Origin: Wenzhouxiangellaceae bacterium
Lineage (GTDB): Bacteria; Pseudomonadota; Gammaproteobacteria; Xanthomonadales; Wenzhouxiangellaceae
Assembly: GCA_028289455.1 (NCBI GenBank)
Contig: JANQPN010000039.1
Coordinates: 162,102-226,101 of the forward strand
Reading direction: 5' to 3'
Length of the DNA stretch: 64,000 bases
Shown: positions 25,909-36,174 of the stretch, in pieces
Position numbering within the stretch: position 1 is the stretch's first letter
Layout of the letters: each line of letters opens with the position of its first letter
Position numbers and translations under genes: made by a program
Notes under the pieces: generated by a model
What the model was told of the DNA's origin: nothing
Databases searched by the model: none
What the model saw: the letters and a program-made list of their open reading frames with translations, nothing else

Positions 25909-26433
25909 ATGACTTATCACACTCACCCAGACGATACCGATACCCGGGCACAACGCACCCAACAGGCGCTGTTTGAGGCTTTTTCCGAGCTGGTACTGCA
26001 ACGCCCGTATGATGATATTCGGGTGGCCGATATCATCGAACAGGCCGGTATTGCCCGCTCCACTTTTTACCAGCACTACCACAACAAAGACGATATTCTC
26101 GCCAACAGTATGCGGGGGATGTTGCATGTGCTGGCCTCAGCAGCCGTCGGCAACGGCAATCGGCAGGATGTCCAATCCATTCTCGAACACTTCTGGCAAA
26201 ACCGGAAATTGGGTCGGATCATACTCAACAGCCCGGCATACAGGCGAATCACCTCAGAGCTGGCGCAGATTATCGAAGACTGCTGGCGTCAAACACCACC
26301 GCCGCCATCAAACCTCCCTGTAAAACTGCTGGCTGTCCAACTGGCGGAAGGTCAATTTTCGGTGATCCGAACCTGGCTGTCGGGCACTATTGCCTGCCGG
26401 CCTGACGTGCTGGCTACACATCTGACCGGCTGA
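25909..26433 (+). CDS. TetR-family transcriptional regulator
   Basis: 174 aa. The N-terminal HTH is clear: ALFEAFSELVLQRPYDDIRV, then ADIIEQAGIARSTFYQHYHN, the standard TetR recognition helix. The C-terminal ~110 residues are helical and divergent, as expected for the ligand domain. It is divergent from the membrane protein at 25128-25805. GGAA precedes ATG 25909 closely. Confidence 0.92.
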   Translation: MTYHTHPDDTDTRAQRTQQALFEAFSELVLQRPYDDIRVADIIEQAGIARSTFYQHYHNKDDILANSMRGMLHVLASAAVGNGNRQDVQSILEHFWQNRKLGRIILNSPAYRRITSELAQIIEDCWRQTPPPPSNLPVKLLAVQLAEGQFSVIRTWLSGTIACRPDVLATHLTG

Positions 26434-26556
26434 TACAGCAATACCCTGCCAAGCTGCAAAATAACCGGATGATTGTCATCGGAAAGAATGACCTGGGCAC
26501 CTCATTCGTAGTATCCTTTGACCCATAAATCACAACAATCGCAGTCAGTATCCACC

Positions 26557-29500
26557 ATGAAATACCAGCCCAGATTTTTCCTGTTCGCCTTTGTTTTGGC
26601 GCTAGTCGTTCCATCGTCTGCATTTGCAGTATTGACCACCCTGACCCAAAGCGGGCCGGGCAGTACAATCGATCTGGATTCATCAGGTGTCGATGACCTC
26701 AGAGGCTATACCTGCAACTGCCCTGCCGCCACCGGTATTCGGGGCATCAACGGTACGCTTCGGGCCTTTTCCAATATGAACTGGGCCAATACCGACCTGG
26801 CTGTTGCTCAAGGCCGGACTTACACGATGGACCCCGCCACCGGCGGCGCCATTCCCAGTGACGGGGATGTACTGCTGTACCAGACGCCGGCCAATAATTT
26901 TTACAAGCTTAGACTGCAGATCGGCGGTACCAATACTTCCGGCGGCATAGAAATTGAATATGAATTCCTGGGCAGCGGCGGGGTAACACCACCCACGGCA
27001 AGCTTTACATCAACCAGTGTGGATATTTATGCGTCGTTCACCGATACCTCAACCGAGTCTCCCAGTTCCTGGGCATGGACCTTCGGCGACGGCGGCACCA
27101 GCAGTTTCCAAAATCCCAACCATAACTATGCTGCTCCCGGCACCTACAATGTATGCCTGATTGCCAGCAACGGCGGCGGCCCGTCTGCGCAGGTATGCAA
27201 TAACATTACCGTTACCGAAGACCCCAGTTCAGTGACCATTGCATCCGGTTCCGGTATCGATTTCGATAACGATATGCTGGACGATCTGGCAGTGGAGCTG
27301 ATGGTTGGCTGTCCGGGCGGCGGACGACCCAACCGCCTGAATCCGATGAATTCAGCCGAATGGGCACAATTGAGCATCAATTACGATTCGGTCATGCTCA
27401 GTGATGCCCAGACTGCGGGCACCAGCACCTCAGCTTTCTGCAGTGAAGAAGGCGACCCCAACCGGCCGATAGTCGTAGTTACCAGCGGTGGGAATTTCTA
27501 TAAAGCCTGGACACCAGTCAACGATAACAGTGGTATCCGTTTTATTTTTGAACTGCTGGGCACACCGCCACCGGTGCCGACCGCCAGCTTCACCTTTACC
27601 ACTTTGGATCTAATTACTTCATTTACCAATACTTCAACCGGAACGGTAACCAGTCAGGACTGGGATTTCGGTGACGGTAATATGTCGACGTTTTTCTCTC
27701 CAGAGCATGTCTATGCCATACCGGGTACATTTACCGTGTGCCTGACAGTCGGCAATGCCGGTGGAGACAGTGCACCGTTCTGCGATATGGTGACGGTAGC
27801 TGAAGTCCCATCAACCACCGTACCGCCCAACATGAGTATCGATTTCGATATGGACGGCACCCAGGACCTGCAGGTCGAGCCAACTACCGCATGCGATGAA
27901 ATTCCCAATCGTTTCGTCATGCTGAACGGCGCTCAGCACGGTAGCCTGTCGCAGTCATTTGCTTCAGTGAACCTCTCCGATGCGCAGGGTGCCGGCCTGG
28001 GTACAACGCCCTTCTGCCATCCGATAGCCAATCCCAATAATGTGCTTATCGTGTTGACTTCAGCCGGCAATTACGTCAAGGCCTGGGTACCGCAAAACAC
28101 TGCTGCCGGCGCGCGCTTCCAGTTTGAAGTACTGGAAGACGACACGCCTGATAATTTCATATTCATGGACCAGGCCGATGTAGCGCTGAGCACGCCGATC
28201 ACGTCGGCTGCCGTAACGCTAACAGGCTTTAATGTAGCAGTGCCCATTATGATCTCGGGCGGCATGTATTCCATCGACGGGGCACCTTTCACCAATGCAA
28301 TGGGCACGATCAACAGCGGCCAGATGGTGCAGGTACAGGTCATGTCTTCGGCGAATTTCTCCACCACCACCAGCGCCACACTGGATGTCGGCGGTGTCAT
28401 GGACAGCTTTGACGTCACCACAGAAGCGGAAGACCTGGAGCCGGACCCATTCACATTCCCGGCACAAACCGACGTAACAGTCAGCACCACCGTGACCTCG
28501 GGCCCGGTCATGATTACCGGCATAAACTCGACACCGATGATCACCATCAGCGGCGGTATGTATTCGATTGACGGCTCACCGTTTACCGACCTGCCCGGCA
28601 CCATATCGAATGGTCAGATGATTACTGTGCAACAGACGTCTTCGCCCAACTTTTCCACCACCACAGATGCCGTTGTGACCATCAACAGTGTGACTCTGCG
28701 CGGCTCTGCTGTGATGGGCGTCTTCAGTGTAACCACCGAAGCCGAAGATCTGACACCCAATCCATTCAGTTTTGCACCGCAGAATGATGTCGATCTGGAC
28801 ACGCTGATCATGTCCAACGGGGTAATAATTGACGGAATCAATTCCAACCCTGTGGTCACAATCACCGGCGGTATGTATTCCATTGATGGTGGTCCGTTTA
28901 CTGATGCACCGGGCAATATCACCGATGGCCAGATGGTCACTGTGCAGCAGACTTCCTCGATGGATTTCTCTACCACCACCGATGCGGTGCTGGATATCGG
29001 CGGCATAACCGGCACCTTCAGTGTCACCACCCTGGCCGAAGACCTCACTCCCAATCCATTCAGCTTTATGCCGCAGGTGGATATTGAAGTAGACACGCTG
29101 GTTACTTCCGATACGGTGATGATCGATGGCATCAATTCCAATCCGGTAGTCAGCATTACCGGCGGCATGTATTCCATCGACGGCGGACCGTTTACCGATG
29201 TACCCGGCAACATCACCGATGGTCAGATGATCACCGTTCAGCAGACGTCTTCGACCAGCTTCTCCACCACCACCGATGCGGTGCTGGATATTGGCGGAGT
29301 TACCGGTACTTTCAGTGTCACCACCGAAGCAGAAGATTTAACACCCGACCCGTTCAGCTTCACTTCACAGACAGATGTCGACCTGGATACCCTGATCACC
29401 TCTGATACCGTGATGATCGAAGGCATCAATTCCAACCCGATGGTGACCATCACCGGCGGTATGTATTCCATTGACGGTGGGCCGTTTACCGATGCACCGG

Positions 29501-30321
29501 GCAATATCACTGATGGCCAGATGGTTACCGTGCAACAGACTTCCTCGACCAGTTTTTCCACCACCACTGATGCGGTGCTGGATATTGGCGGAGTCACCGG
29601 CACGTTCAGCGTAACCACCCTGGATGAGGATCTGGATCCTGACCCATTCATGTTCACCGATCAGACTGATGTGGATTTGGATACGGTCATTACATCCGAT
29701 ACCGTCACAATTACCGGCATCAACTCCGATGCACCGGTTATCGTCACCGGCGGCATGTATTCGATCGACGGCGGACCATTTACCGATACTCCGGGCATTA
29801 TTAATGATGGCCAGATGATCACTGTGCGACAGACTTCATCTTCGGACTTCTCTACCACCACCAATACTGTAGTGGAAATTGGTAATGTGCTGGATACCTT
29901 CAGCGTAACCACATTGGATGAAGATCTGATACCGGATCCGTTTGTGATTCCACCGGTAGAAGGTGCCGATCAGGGCGATATGGTGATGTCTGCGCCCATC
30001 GTCGTTTCCGGAATCAATTCACCGACCATGATTTCCATCGTCGGCGGCATGTATTCCATTAACGGCGGCGCTTTCACCTCCGCTGACGGCACTGTAGTCA
30101 ACGGCGATGAAGTTGTGATCAAGGTCCAGGCAGCTGATACCGCAGTCACCCCGGTCACGGCGACACTGACAATCGGCGGTGTGTCGGCTGACTTTACCGT
30201 AACCACCGGCGTGTTTATCCCGCTGGATGTGCCCACTCTGTCGCAGTGGGGTCTGCTGATTATGATTGTTCTGCTGGCTTTGATGGGTGTTATATCCTCC
30301 CGCCGGCAACTGATGAACTGA
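26557..30321 (+). CDS. IPTL-CTERM surface protein with two PKD domains and seven tandem repeats
   Basis: 1,254 aa. ATG 26557 starts a signal peptide (MKYQPRFFLFAFVLALVV ... AFA); an earlier frame start at 26518 adds 13 polar residues. Two PKD domains contain the FGDG signature (SWAWTFGDGGTSSF near residue 180, DWDFGDGNMSTF near 370). Cys-containing segments of the type IDFDNDMLDDLAVEL alternate with them. Residues 532-1220 are seven repeats of about 98 aa with the core GGMYSIDGGPFTD ... DGQM. The tail VPTLSQWGLLIMIVLLALMG followed by SSRRQLMN is an IPTL-CTERM sorting signal: motif, membrane helix, basic end. The protein is expected to be processed and exposed at the surface. Its function may be adhesion or matrix building. 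Confidence 0.9.
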   Translation: MKYQPRFFLFAFVLALVVPSSAFAVLTTLTQSGPGSTIDLDSSGVDDLRGYTCNCPAATGIRGINGTLRAFSNMNWANTDLAVAQGRTYTMDPATGGAIPSDGDVLLYQTPANNFYKLRLQIGGTNTSGGIEIEYEFLGSGGVTPPTASFTSTSVDIYASFTDTSTESPSSWAWTFGDGGTSSFQNPNHNYAAPGTYNVCLIASNGGGPSAQVCNNITVTEDPSSVTIASGSGIDFDNDMLDDLAVELMVGCPGGGRPNRLNPMNSAEWAQLSINYDSVMLSDAQTAGTSTSAFCSEEGDPNRPIVVVTSGGNFYKAWTPVNDNSGIRFIFELLGTPPPVPTASFTFTTLDLITSFTNTSTGTVTSQDWDFGDGNMSTFFSPEHVYAIPGTFTVCLTVGNAGGDSAPFCDMVTVAEVPSTTVPPNMSIDFDMDGTQDLQVEPTTACDEIPNRFVMLNGAQHGSLSQSFASVNLSDAQGAGLGTTPFCHPIANPNNVLIVLTSAGNYVKAWVPQNTAAGARFQFEVLEDDTPDNFIFMDQADVALSTPITSAAVTLTGFNVAVPIMISGGMYSIDGAPFTNAMGTINSGQMVQVQVMSSANFSTTTSATLDVGGVMDSFDVTTEAEDLEPDPFTFPAQTDVTVSTTVTSGPVMITGINSTPMITISGGMYSIDGSPFTDLPGTISNGQMITVQQTSSPNFSTTTDAVVTINSVTLRGSAVMGVFSVTTEAEDLTPNPFSFAPQNDVDLDTLIMSNGVIIDGINSNPVVTITGGMYSIDGGPFTDAPGNITDGQMVTVQQTSSMDFSTTTDAVLDIGGITGTFSVTTLAEDLTPNPFSFMPQVDIEVDTLVTSDTVMIDGINSNPVVSITGGMYSIDGGPFTDVPGNITDGQMITVQQTSSTSFSTTTDAVLDIGGVTGTFSVTTEAEDLTPDPFSFTSQTDVDLDTLITSDTVMIEGINSNPMVTITGGMYSIDGGPFTDAPGNITDGQMVTVQQTSSTSFSTTTDAVLDIGGVTGTFSVTTLDEDLDPDPFMFTDQTDVDLDTVITSDTVTITGINSDAPVIVTGGMYSIDGGPFTDTPGIINDGQMITVRQTSSSDFSTTTNTVVEIGNVLDTFSVTTLDEDLIPDPFVIPPVEGADQGDMVMSAPIVVSGINSPTMISIVGGMYSINGGAFTSADGTVVNGDEVVIKVQAADTAVTPVTATLTIGGVSADFTVTTGVFIPLDVPTLSQWGLLIMIVLLALMGVISSRRQLMN
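28150..30214 (+). repeat. Seven in-gene tandem repeats, 294-bp period
   Basis: Repeat starts fall at 28150, 28444, 28759, 29053, 29347, 29641 and 29935. Units 3 to 6 are exactly 294 bp (98 codons); unit 2 has a 7-codon insertion. Units 3 to 5 are the most alike, pointing to recent internal duplication. Each unit ends FSVTT-x(1-2)-EDL-x-P before the next unit's NPF or DPF. Confidence 0.9.
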
Positions 30322-30337
30322 ACCGATAAAAGGTGCA

Positions 30338-30361
30338 GCTACCGGCCTCCGTGCCGGTAGC
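30338..30361. terminator. Bidirectional hairpin terminator
   Basis: GCTACCGGC, 6-nt loop, GCCGGTAGC: a 9-bp GC-rich stem between convergent genes ending at 30321 (+) and 30371 (-). ATTATTGATT follows on the plus strand. Confidence 0.7.
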
Positions 30362-30370
30362 ATTATTGAT

Positions 30371-31387
30371 TCAGCGTTCTATTGCAGCTATTGAATTGCC
30401 CGGCGTTGCCAGTAATTCAATAAGAATGGTCGCCTGATCCTGCTGCACACCTACATCCAGTGACATCACCACCTGCTGATCACCTTCAGCTTTTTCCCAG
30501 CGCAACAGTTGATCATTAGATTGCGGCAGCGTTGTCCACCCGGCTTCCTTGTTCATTCCATCAATAAGAAAGTCCTTCAGTTCCTGTTGTGAAAAGCCGG
30601 TGGCGCCCTGGTGCCTGGATGTCCATTGCCGGCTATCTCCATAATGATGTAATCGGCGGAAACGGGTATGTTTTGGCCATTCAACATCAAAAGCCGGCAG
30701 GTAGCGGTCGGCCATGGCTGCACGCACAAAACCGCCTTCCGGCTGCCAATCGTATTCCAGGTGCATGGCTACCGTTTTAGCCCGCTCCAAACCATGTGCT
30801 CTGGACACCACGTGCAACGCTGCATCTATTCCGGAAGATAAACCGGCTGAAGTAATGATTTTGCCGTTATCGACAAAGCGCACGTCATCCACCACCGTTA
30901 TCTTCGGATTGTCCTCCTGCAGATCGTCCAGTGCAGAGTGAAAAGTGGTTGCTGTCAGACCGTCCAGCAATCCTGAACCCGCCAGTATATGCGAGCCGGT
31001 ACAGACTGAAACCACGTAGTCGGATACTTCCGCCTGCTGCTGCAACCATTTTCTGGTCTGCTTATCGGCAGCTGCGGCATGGATGTTGCCCCCCGGTACC
31101 AGAATCACATCGGCTTCAGGCATGCTCTCAAATGCATAATCGGGCGTAACCGACAAACCCATTGCGGTAGTGACTTTGCTGCCGTCCGCCGATACTGTGT
31201 ATACGCCAAAACCGGCTTGGCCGAACACCTCATAGGGCGCTGAAAAATCAATTATCTGAACCCCGTCAAACAATAAAATACCAACTGATATGGCCGGCTT
31301 AGAATGCACCCGGTGCTCGGCAAGAATTCCCTGGCTGTGCAATGCGATGCACAGCATCAACAATAATCCTTTGTTTGGATGTAGCAT
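30371..31387 (-). CDS. Exported DJ-1/PfpI-superfamily protein
   Basis: 338 aa with signal peptide residues 1-23 and AGGAG ahead of ATG 31387. Residues 33-215 are a DJ-1/PfpI domain with the nucleophile elbow VVSVCTGSHILAGSGLLDG and the following TTFH. This is the same domain as the N-terminal half of the adjacent GlxA regulator (31502-32563), but here it lacks the HTH and is exported. The ~120-residue C-terminal part is unrecognised. It may be a periplasmic hydratase or chaperone-like enzyme. It lies 114 bp downstream of the regulator on the same strand and is likely in the same unit. Confidence 0.85.
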   Translation of the reverse strand: MLHPNKGLLLMLCIALHSQGILAEHRVHSKPAISVGILLFDGVQIIDFSAPYEVFGQAGFGVYTVSADGSKVTTAMGLSVTPDYAFESMPEADVILVPGGNIHAAAADKQTRKWLQQQAEVSDYVVSVCTGSHILAGSGLLDGLTATTFHSALDDLQEDNPKITVVDDVRFVDNGKIITSAGLSSGIDAALHVVSRAHGLERAKTVAMHLEYDWQPEGGFVRAAMADRYLPAFDVEWPKHTRFRRLHHYGDSRQWTSRHQGATGFSQQELKDFLIDGMNKEAGWTTLPQSNDQLLRWEKAEGDQQVVMSLDVGVQQDQATILIELLATPGNSIAAIER

Positions 31388-31501
31388 GACTGTCTCCTGA
31401 ATGTTGCAACCAATGCAGCACTAGGCTGCTTTAGTTGTCAGCATAAAAGAGCGCTGGCCGGCTGCTCTGACATAAAACCGGTAAATCCAGCCAATCCCTG
31501 T

Positions 31502-32563
31502 TTAACCGTCTCCCGGCATAATACTGAAGCGCTGCCGGTATTCGCCCGGTTTGACACCAAGCCGGCGCTGAAAAGTACGCCGCATACCCTCTTCCCCGGC
31601 AAACCCGCACAGCCTGGCAATCTGCTCCACCGGCCGGGCAGTATGTTCCAGCAGTCCCTTGGCCGCTTCAATACGCAGGTTTTCCAGAAACCGGCTGGGC
31701 GTAACGCCGAGCTCACGGTTAAACCGGCGGGTGAAATTGCGCTCACTCATATTGACCCGGCCGGCCATCATGGTGACAGTGATTTTCTGATGATGATGAT
31801 CGCTGAGCCACTCAATCAACTCAGCAAACCTGTCTGAACGGACTTGATCGTCCAGGAACTGGCTGAATTGCTTCTGCCCGCCTGAACGATGCATGAACAG
31901 CACCATTCGTTTGGCTACTTTCAGAGCCAGCCCGCGCCCGAAATCCTTGCCGACCATGGCCAGAGCCAGATCCATACCGGCAGTAACGCCTGCCGATGTC
32001 CAGACACGCCCCTGATGAACATAGATGGCATCGTCAACCACTTCTACCGACGGATATTTCTCCTTCAACTCGGCAATATCATCCCAGTGGGTGGTCGCCG
32101 GCAGCTGGTTTAAAGCCCCGCTTTCCGCCAGTATCAGGGCACCACTGCACACCGATGCCAATCGCTGCACTTTGTCAGCCTGACGGCCCAGCCAGCTTAT
32201 CAGGCCCTGGTCAGCCCGTATTGCATCGATACAGTTACCGATACCACCACTGACAAATAAAGTGTGTATCTTGTCAGGCGCCTGATGGTAGGCATAATCA
32301 GCCACCACCTGCAGCCCGGATGACAACCTGACTGCTCCCGCCTCCGGTGCCAACACACATAACTGATAGGCAGGATGCGTACGCAATCCATCATCTATCA
32401 GTTGCTGATTGGCTATGCCGAAAACCTCCAACGGCGCAATAGTGTCCAGACCCAATGCCTCCGGATAGGTCAGCATGGCTACCCGGCGGCAATGACTGCC
32501 GGTATTTTCAGATTGTGCTCGTGCTGCTGTATTGGAACTGCTCACAACAGTTTGAACATACAT
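31502..32563 (-). CDS. GlxA-type regulator: DJ-1/PfpI domain plus AraC HTH
   Basis: 353 aa. The conserved domain starts at RRVAMLTYPEALGLDTIAPL; the preceding ~25 residues are poorly conserved, so the true start may be internal. The nucleophile elbow is RLASVCSGALILAESGALN. The AraC double HTH sits at the C-terminus (MAGRVNMSERNFTRRFNREL and IARLCGFAGEEGMRRTFQRR with GVKPGEYRQRF). Such regulators sense small nitrogenous compounds. Its downstream neighbour is an exported paralog of the DJ-1 half. Confidence 0.9.
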   Translation of the reverse strand: MYVQTVVSSSNTAARAQSENTGSHCRRVAMLTYPEALGLDTIAPLEVFGIANQQLIDDGLRTHPAYQLCVLAPEAGAVRLSSGLQVVADYAYHQAPDKIHTLFVSGGIGNCIDAIRADQGLISWLGRQADKVQRLASVCSGALILAESGALNQLPATTHWDDIAELKEKYPSVEVVDDAIYVHQGRVWTSAGVTAGMDLALAMVGKDFGRGLALKVAKRMVLFMHRSGGQKQFSQFLDDQVRSDRFAELIEWLSDHHHQKITVTMMAGRVNMSERNFTRRFNRELGVTPSRFLENLRIEAAKGLLEHTARPVEQIARLCGFAGEEGMRRTFQRRLGVKPGEYRQRFSIMPGDG

Positions 32564-32800
32564 TGCACCATAGCGGCTGGCAACTCATGTTACCGGTCAA
32601 TCCACATACCAATCAGCCTGCTGAAACATTTCCGCCGTCACTCAAAAAAATAATCCATATAAAAAACAATCATTTCGTGCTACCATACTGCGCCGTATGG
32701 TTCACGGATGGCCGTTGTTCCATCATCACCGATAAAGGGATTTTAATTGGACGCGCACTGCCCAATTATGCAGCTGCGCAAATTTTTAAGGATGAAAATC

Positions 32801-34723
32801 ATGCACAGAAACATTAATACGATTGTATTGCCGCTATTGTTGACGGCAACCACGTCCGCCTTTGCACAATCAGCGCCTATCGCTAAACAATTAGCCGGTC
32901 CACCCTCGGAATTCAGCAGCATGCAGTCTGCCAAGCCGATTGACAGCGCCATACATTCAAAGAGCGCCCTATTGCCGATTCAGCTCAGCAATAGCGCCAA
33001 AGGTGTCTGGTCATGGCAGACCGAGCTGCCGGTTGACGGAGATAACCTGCAGATGCTGGTGTTTTCGGATAACACTGAAAACTGGAATATCAGCATGCGT
33101 TCACCTGCCGGGTTTCGCTCTCAGCCTGTAGACACACTGACGCTTGATTCACGTAAAACATCGTTTGGCATCAGCGACGAAAACTACCCCGCTGACCGTT
33201 ATCAATTCGGACAACTGGCCAAAGGAACATGGGAACTGTCAATTGAGTCCAGTAACCCCGGTCAGCAGCAGGGCCTGTTGATGATCAGCAGTGACAGCCC
33301 ACAGCGTATGCTGGCTTACCCCAGTGCTAATGGTTATGTCGCTGGCAGCTCGATAGGTTTTGTTGCACATGCTTACAGCGAAGACAGGTCTCTGAGCAGT
33401 GTCAATGATGTCAGCATAAACATCACCTCTCCGGATGGCAGCAAGCTGGCCAGCAACAGGATGTTCGATGACGGTCTGCACAATGACGGTTCAGCCGGCG
33501 ATGGCGTTTATGGTGGCGATTTTTATGCAGCTTCGGCAGGCAATTACAATGTTCAAGTGGTTATGCGCGGCAGCAGTAACGGCCTGCCGTTTATACGTAC
33601 CACCGAGCACCTGGTGCCCGTTATCGCATCGGATTTACAGATCAGCACTGAAACAGCTTACACAACTGAACACAGTGACCAGCGGCTGATGATCAATCTA
33701 CCTATCGACAGTTACAGCGATGCCGTCAAATACCGTGTATTTGCTGAAATCTGGGGCCGTTCCAATCAAAACACCAGGCAAAAGGTTCCGGTTTCCTGGG
33801 TTGGCGGTATGGTCACCAGTGAGAACGGCATGTTGCGCCTCGGTCTGGATACTCGCTGGATTGCCAGTGCTCAGGCCGTTGCACCGTTTGAATTACGCAA
33901 TCTGCGCATTGAAGACCCCGATCACTTTATTACCTTGGCCAAAGCCCGATCGATGGCCTTAACCACTCCGGTATTGCCGGAAAGCGCCACACGTGCCTTC
34001 AATGGCGTGGTTGACCAGGAAATGCTGATGGGCCCTGCACCGGCACTGGCCAACAGAGGTTCAGGTTCCCGGCTGTTACTGGTCCACGGGTATTGTTCAG
34101 GCAATGTCTGGGGACCGGTAGCAGGTCAATTCACCGGTGAATCCATATTTATGGATCTGAACCAGAACCGCTCGCATGATCAGTTTGCCATCCGTATTCA
34201 CAACTTCGGCAGTGCCTATAATTCATATGGCATTGTTGCTCACAGCCAGGGCGGTGCTGCTGCCACCCATTTGTACACTTATTATTGGAGCGGCCTGGAC
34301 TTCGCCAGCGGAGGACGCCTGATCCAATCAGTCGGCACTCCATATCAAGGCACTGCTCTGGCCGGTAACCTGGCTGCCATCGGCGCTATTTTTGGTGTTG
34401 GCTGCGGTAGTAATACCGACCTTACTTATAACGGGGCAGCATCCTGGCTGTCCGGCATACCCAGCTGGGCACGCAGCGCCGTGAATTATTATTCCACGTC
34501 TTTTACGGACGTCTGGTGGCGCTTTGATTACTGCCATCTGGCCACTGACTTCCTGCTCAGCGATCCGGAAGATGGAACCACGGAAAGAGCTTATGCCCAG
34601 CTGCCCGGTGCAGTTAATCGCGGTCACAAAACCGGCTGGTGTCACACCAGCGGGATGCGCGATCCGGCTCAAACCACCGACAGCAGTCGCAACAGCACCA
34701 TGAACTCAACTGCAGCCCGGTGA
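32801..34723 (+). CDS. Secreted lipase-like alpha/beta hydrolase with choice-of-anchor-X-like region
   Basis: 640 aa. ATG 32801 is preferred because AAGGA at 32788-32792 is correctly spaced and it opens the signal peptide MHRNINTIVLPLLLTATTSA. Residues ~60-290 are a beta-rich region with GDGVYGGDFYAASAGNYNV, seen in choice-of-anchor X proteins. The C-terminal ~220 residues are an alpha/beta-hydrolase: RLLLVHGYCSG (oxyanion segment), nucleophile elbow GIVAHSQGGAAA, and a lipase-like SVGTPYQGTALAG. A late His is in NRGHKTGWCH. It is probably an extracellular lipase or esterase; the substrate is not visible. Confidence 0.82.
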   Translation: MHRNINTIVLPLLLTATTSAFAQSAPIAKQLAGPPSEFSSMQSAKPIDSAIHSKSALLPIQLSNSAKGVWSWQTELPVDGDNLQMLVFSDNTENWNISMRSPAGFRSQPVDTLTLDSRKTSFGISDENYPADRYQFGQLAKGTWELSIESSNPGQQQGLLMISSDSPQRMLAYPSANGYVAGSSIGFVAHAYSEDRSLSSVNDVSINITSPDGSKLASNRMFDDGLHNDGSAGDGVYGGDFYAASAGNYNVQVVMRGSSNGLPFIRTTEHLVPVIASDLQISTETAYTTEHSDQRLMINLPIDSYSDAVKYRVFAEIWGRSNQNTRQKVPVSWVGGMVTSENGMLRLGLDTRWIASAQAVAPFELRNLRIEDPDHFITLAKARSMALTTPVLPESATRAFNGVVDQEMLMGPAPALANRGSGSRLLLVHGYCSGNVWGPVAGQFTGESIFMDLNQNRSHDQFAIRIHNFGSAYNSYGIVAHSQGGAAATHLYTYYWSGLDFASGGRLIQSVGTPYQGTALAGNLAAIGAIFGVGCGSNTDLTYNGAASWLSGIPSWARSAVNYYSTSFTDVWWRFDYCHLATDFLLSDPEDGTTERAYAQLPGAVNRGHKTGWCHTSGMRDPAQTTDSSRNSTMNSTAAR

Positions 34724-34746
34724 GGCTCAAACCAATATTTCACTAC

Positions 34747-34774
34747 ATGCAGGCGCAATAAATTGCGCCTGCAT
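34747..34774. terminator. Bidirectional hairpin terminator
   Basis: A perfect 12-bp stem ATGCAGGCGCAA / TTGCGCCTGCAT with a TAAA loop, between the hydrolase gene (ends 34723, +) and rhlE (ends 34784, -). Confidence 0.75.
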
Positions 34775-34783
34775 AAAGCTGTT

Positions 34784-36163
34784 CTAAGCAGCCCGCCAGT
34801 AACTTGAACCGGTTGCGGCAGAAGCAGATTTATGTCCAGCCTGTTTATTCTTGCTCTTAGGCGTATTTCGCTTGCCCTTTGAGTGAGTTGGGCCTGAATC
34901 TTGCCGGCCTGCCTTTCTGCGATGTTTACCGGCAGAGCGTTTGCCCGGCCGGGCACCCTTCCTGTTATTGGAATTCCTATTATTTTTCCTGCCGGGATTA
35001 ACAGGCTGGGCAACAACACTCGGATCAGGCTCATAGCCTTCCAATACCTGTTGGGGAATCTCACGTTTCAGCAGGCGCTCAATATCACGTAACTGCTTGT
35101 GTTCATCAACACATACCAGTGAAACAGCCTCACCCTCATTTCCAGCCCGTCCGGTTCGCCCGATCCGGTGTACATAATCTTCCGGAACGTTCGGCAATTC
35201 ATAGTTCACCACATGCGGCAATTGATCAATATCCAATCCACGTGCAGCAATATCGGTTGCTACCAATACCCGCACTGAGCCATTTTTAAAACCGGCCAGG
35301 GCGCGAGTTCTTGCGCCCTGACTTTTATTACCGTGAATAGCCGCAGCGCTTAACCCATCTTTTTCCAGCTGTTGAGCCAACCGGTTGGCGCCATGCTTGG
35401 TACGAGTGAACACCAGCACCTGGCGCCAGTTGCGTATGCCAATCATATGGCTGAGCAATTCGCGCTTGCGGCGTTTGTCTACAGGGTATATCACCTGACT
35501 GATCTGATCAGCTGTGGTATTTCTGCGTGCCACTTCAATCAATTCAGGCTGATTTAGCAGTTTATCAGCCAACTGCTTGATTTCATTGGAAAATGTAGCT
35601 GAAAATAACAGGTTTTGACGTACCTTGCCCTGTGGCAGTAACGCCAGTACTTTACGGATATCATGAATAAAACCCATGTCCAGCATCCGGTCTGCTTCGT
35701 CCAGCACAAGAATTTCAACTTGCGATAAATCCACCGTTTTCTGACGGGCATGATCCAGCAGCCTGCCGGGCGTTGCCACCAGAATATCCACGCCTCTGCG
35801 TAATTTTTCAATTTGCGGATTGATTTTGACACCGCCAAAGATGACCACCGATTTCAATGGCAGGTGACGGGCATAGCCGGTTATATTGTCGGCCACCTGA
35901 GCAGCCAGTTCACGGGTAGGTGTCAACACCAGCGCACGCACCGGCCGTTGCCGCTTTCTGAACTGGGATTTACTCAGCAACTGCAATAACGGTAGTGTGA
36001 AAGCAGCGGTTTTACCGGTGCCTGTCTGGGCACCGGCTAAAACGTCACGACCGGAAAGAACAACCGGAATTGCTCTGCTCTGGATGGGTGTTGGTTGTGT
36101 ATAGCCCTGCTCGCCAATCGCGCGCAGCAGTTCGGCCGACAGGCCGAGCGTATCAAATGACAT
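34784..36163 (-). CDS. rhlE: DEAD-box ATP-dependent RNA helicase, RhlE type
   Basis: 459 aa. All superfamily-2 motifs are present: Q-motif (GYTQPTPIQ), [55 protein letters not shown] and [10 protein letters not shown]. The ~75-residue C-terminal tail is very basic ([18 protein letters not shown]), as in RhlE proteins that bind structured RNA and assist ribosome assembly or decay at low temperature. The leader contains a hairpin that overlaps the probable ribosome-binding site (36175-36216). Confidence 0.93.
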   Translation of the reverse strand: MSFDTLGLSAELLRAIGEQGYTQPTPIQSRAIPVVLSGRDVLAGAQTGTGKTAAFTLPLLQLLSKSQFRKRQRPVRALVLTPTRELAAQVADNITGYARHLPLKSVVIFGGVKINPQIEKLRRGVDILVATPGRLLDHARQKTVDLSQVEILVLDEADRMLDMGFIHDIRKVLALLPQGKVRQNLLFSATFSNEIKQLADKLLNQPELIEVARRNTTADQISQVIYPVDKRRKRELLSHMIGIRNWRQVLVFTRTKHGANRLAQQLEKDGLSAAAIHGNKSQGARTRALAGFKNGSVRVLVATDIAARGLDIDQLPHVVNYELPNVPEDYVHRIGRTGRAGNEGEAVSLVCVDEHKQLRDIERLLKREIPQQVLEGYEPDPSVVAQPVNPGRKNNRNSNNRKGARPGKRSAGKHRRKAGRQDSGPTHSKGKRNTPKSKNKQAGHKSASAATGSSYWRAA

Positions 36164-36174
36164 CAGATTGTTGA

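Noticed and set aside
28150..30214. 294-bp repeats as a mobile element or CRISPR
   Set aside because: They are in-frame protein repeats within one gene, with no inverted ends or spacers.
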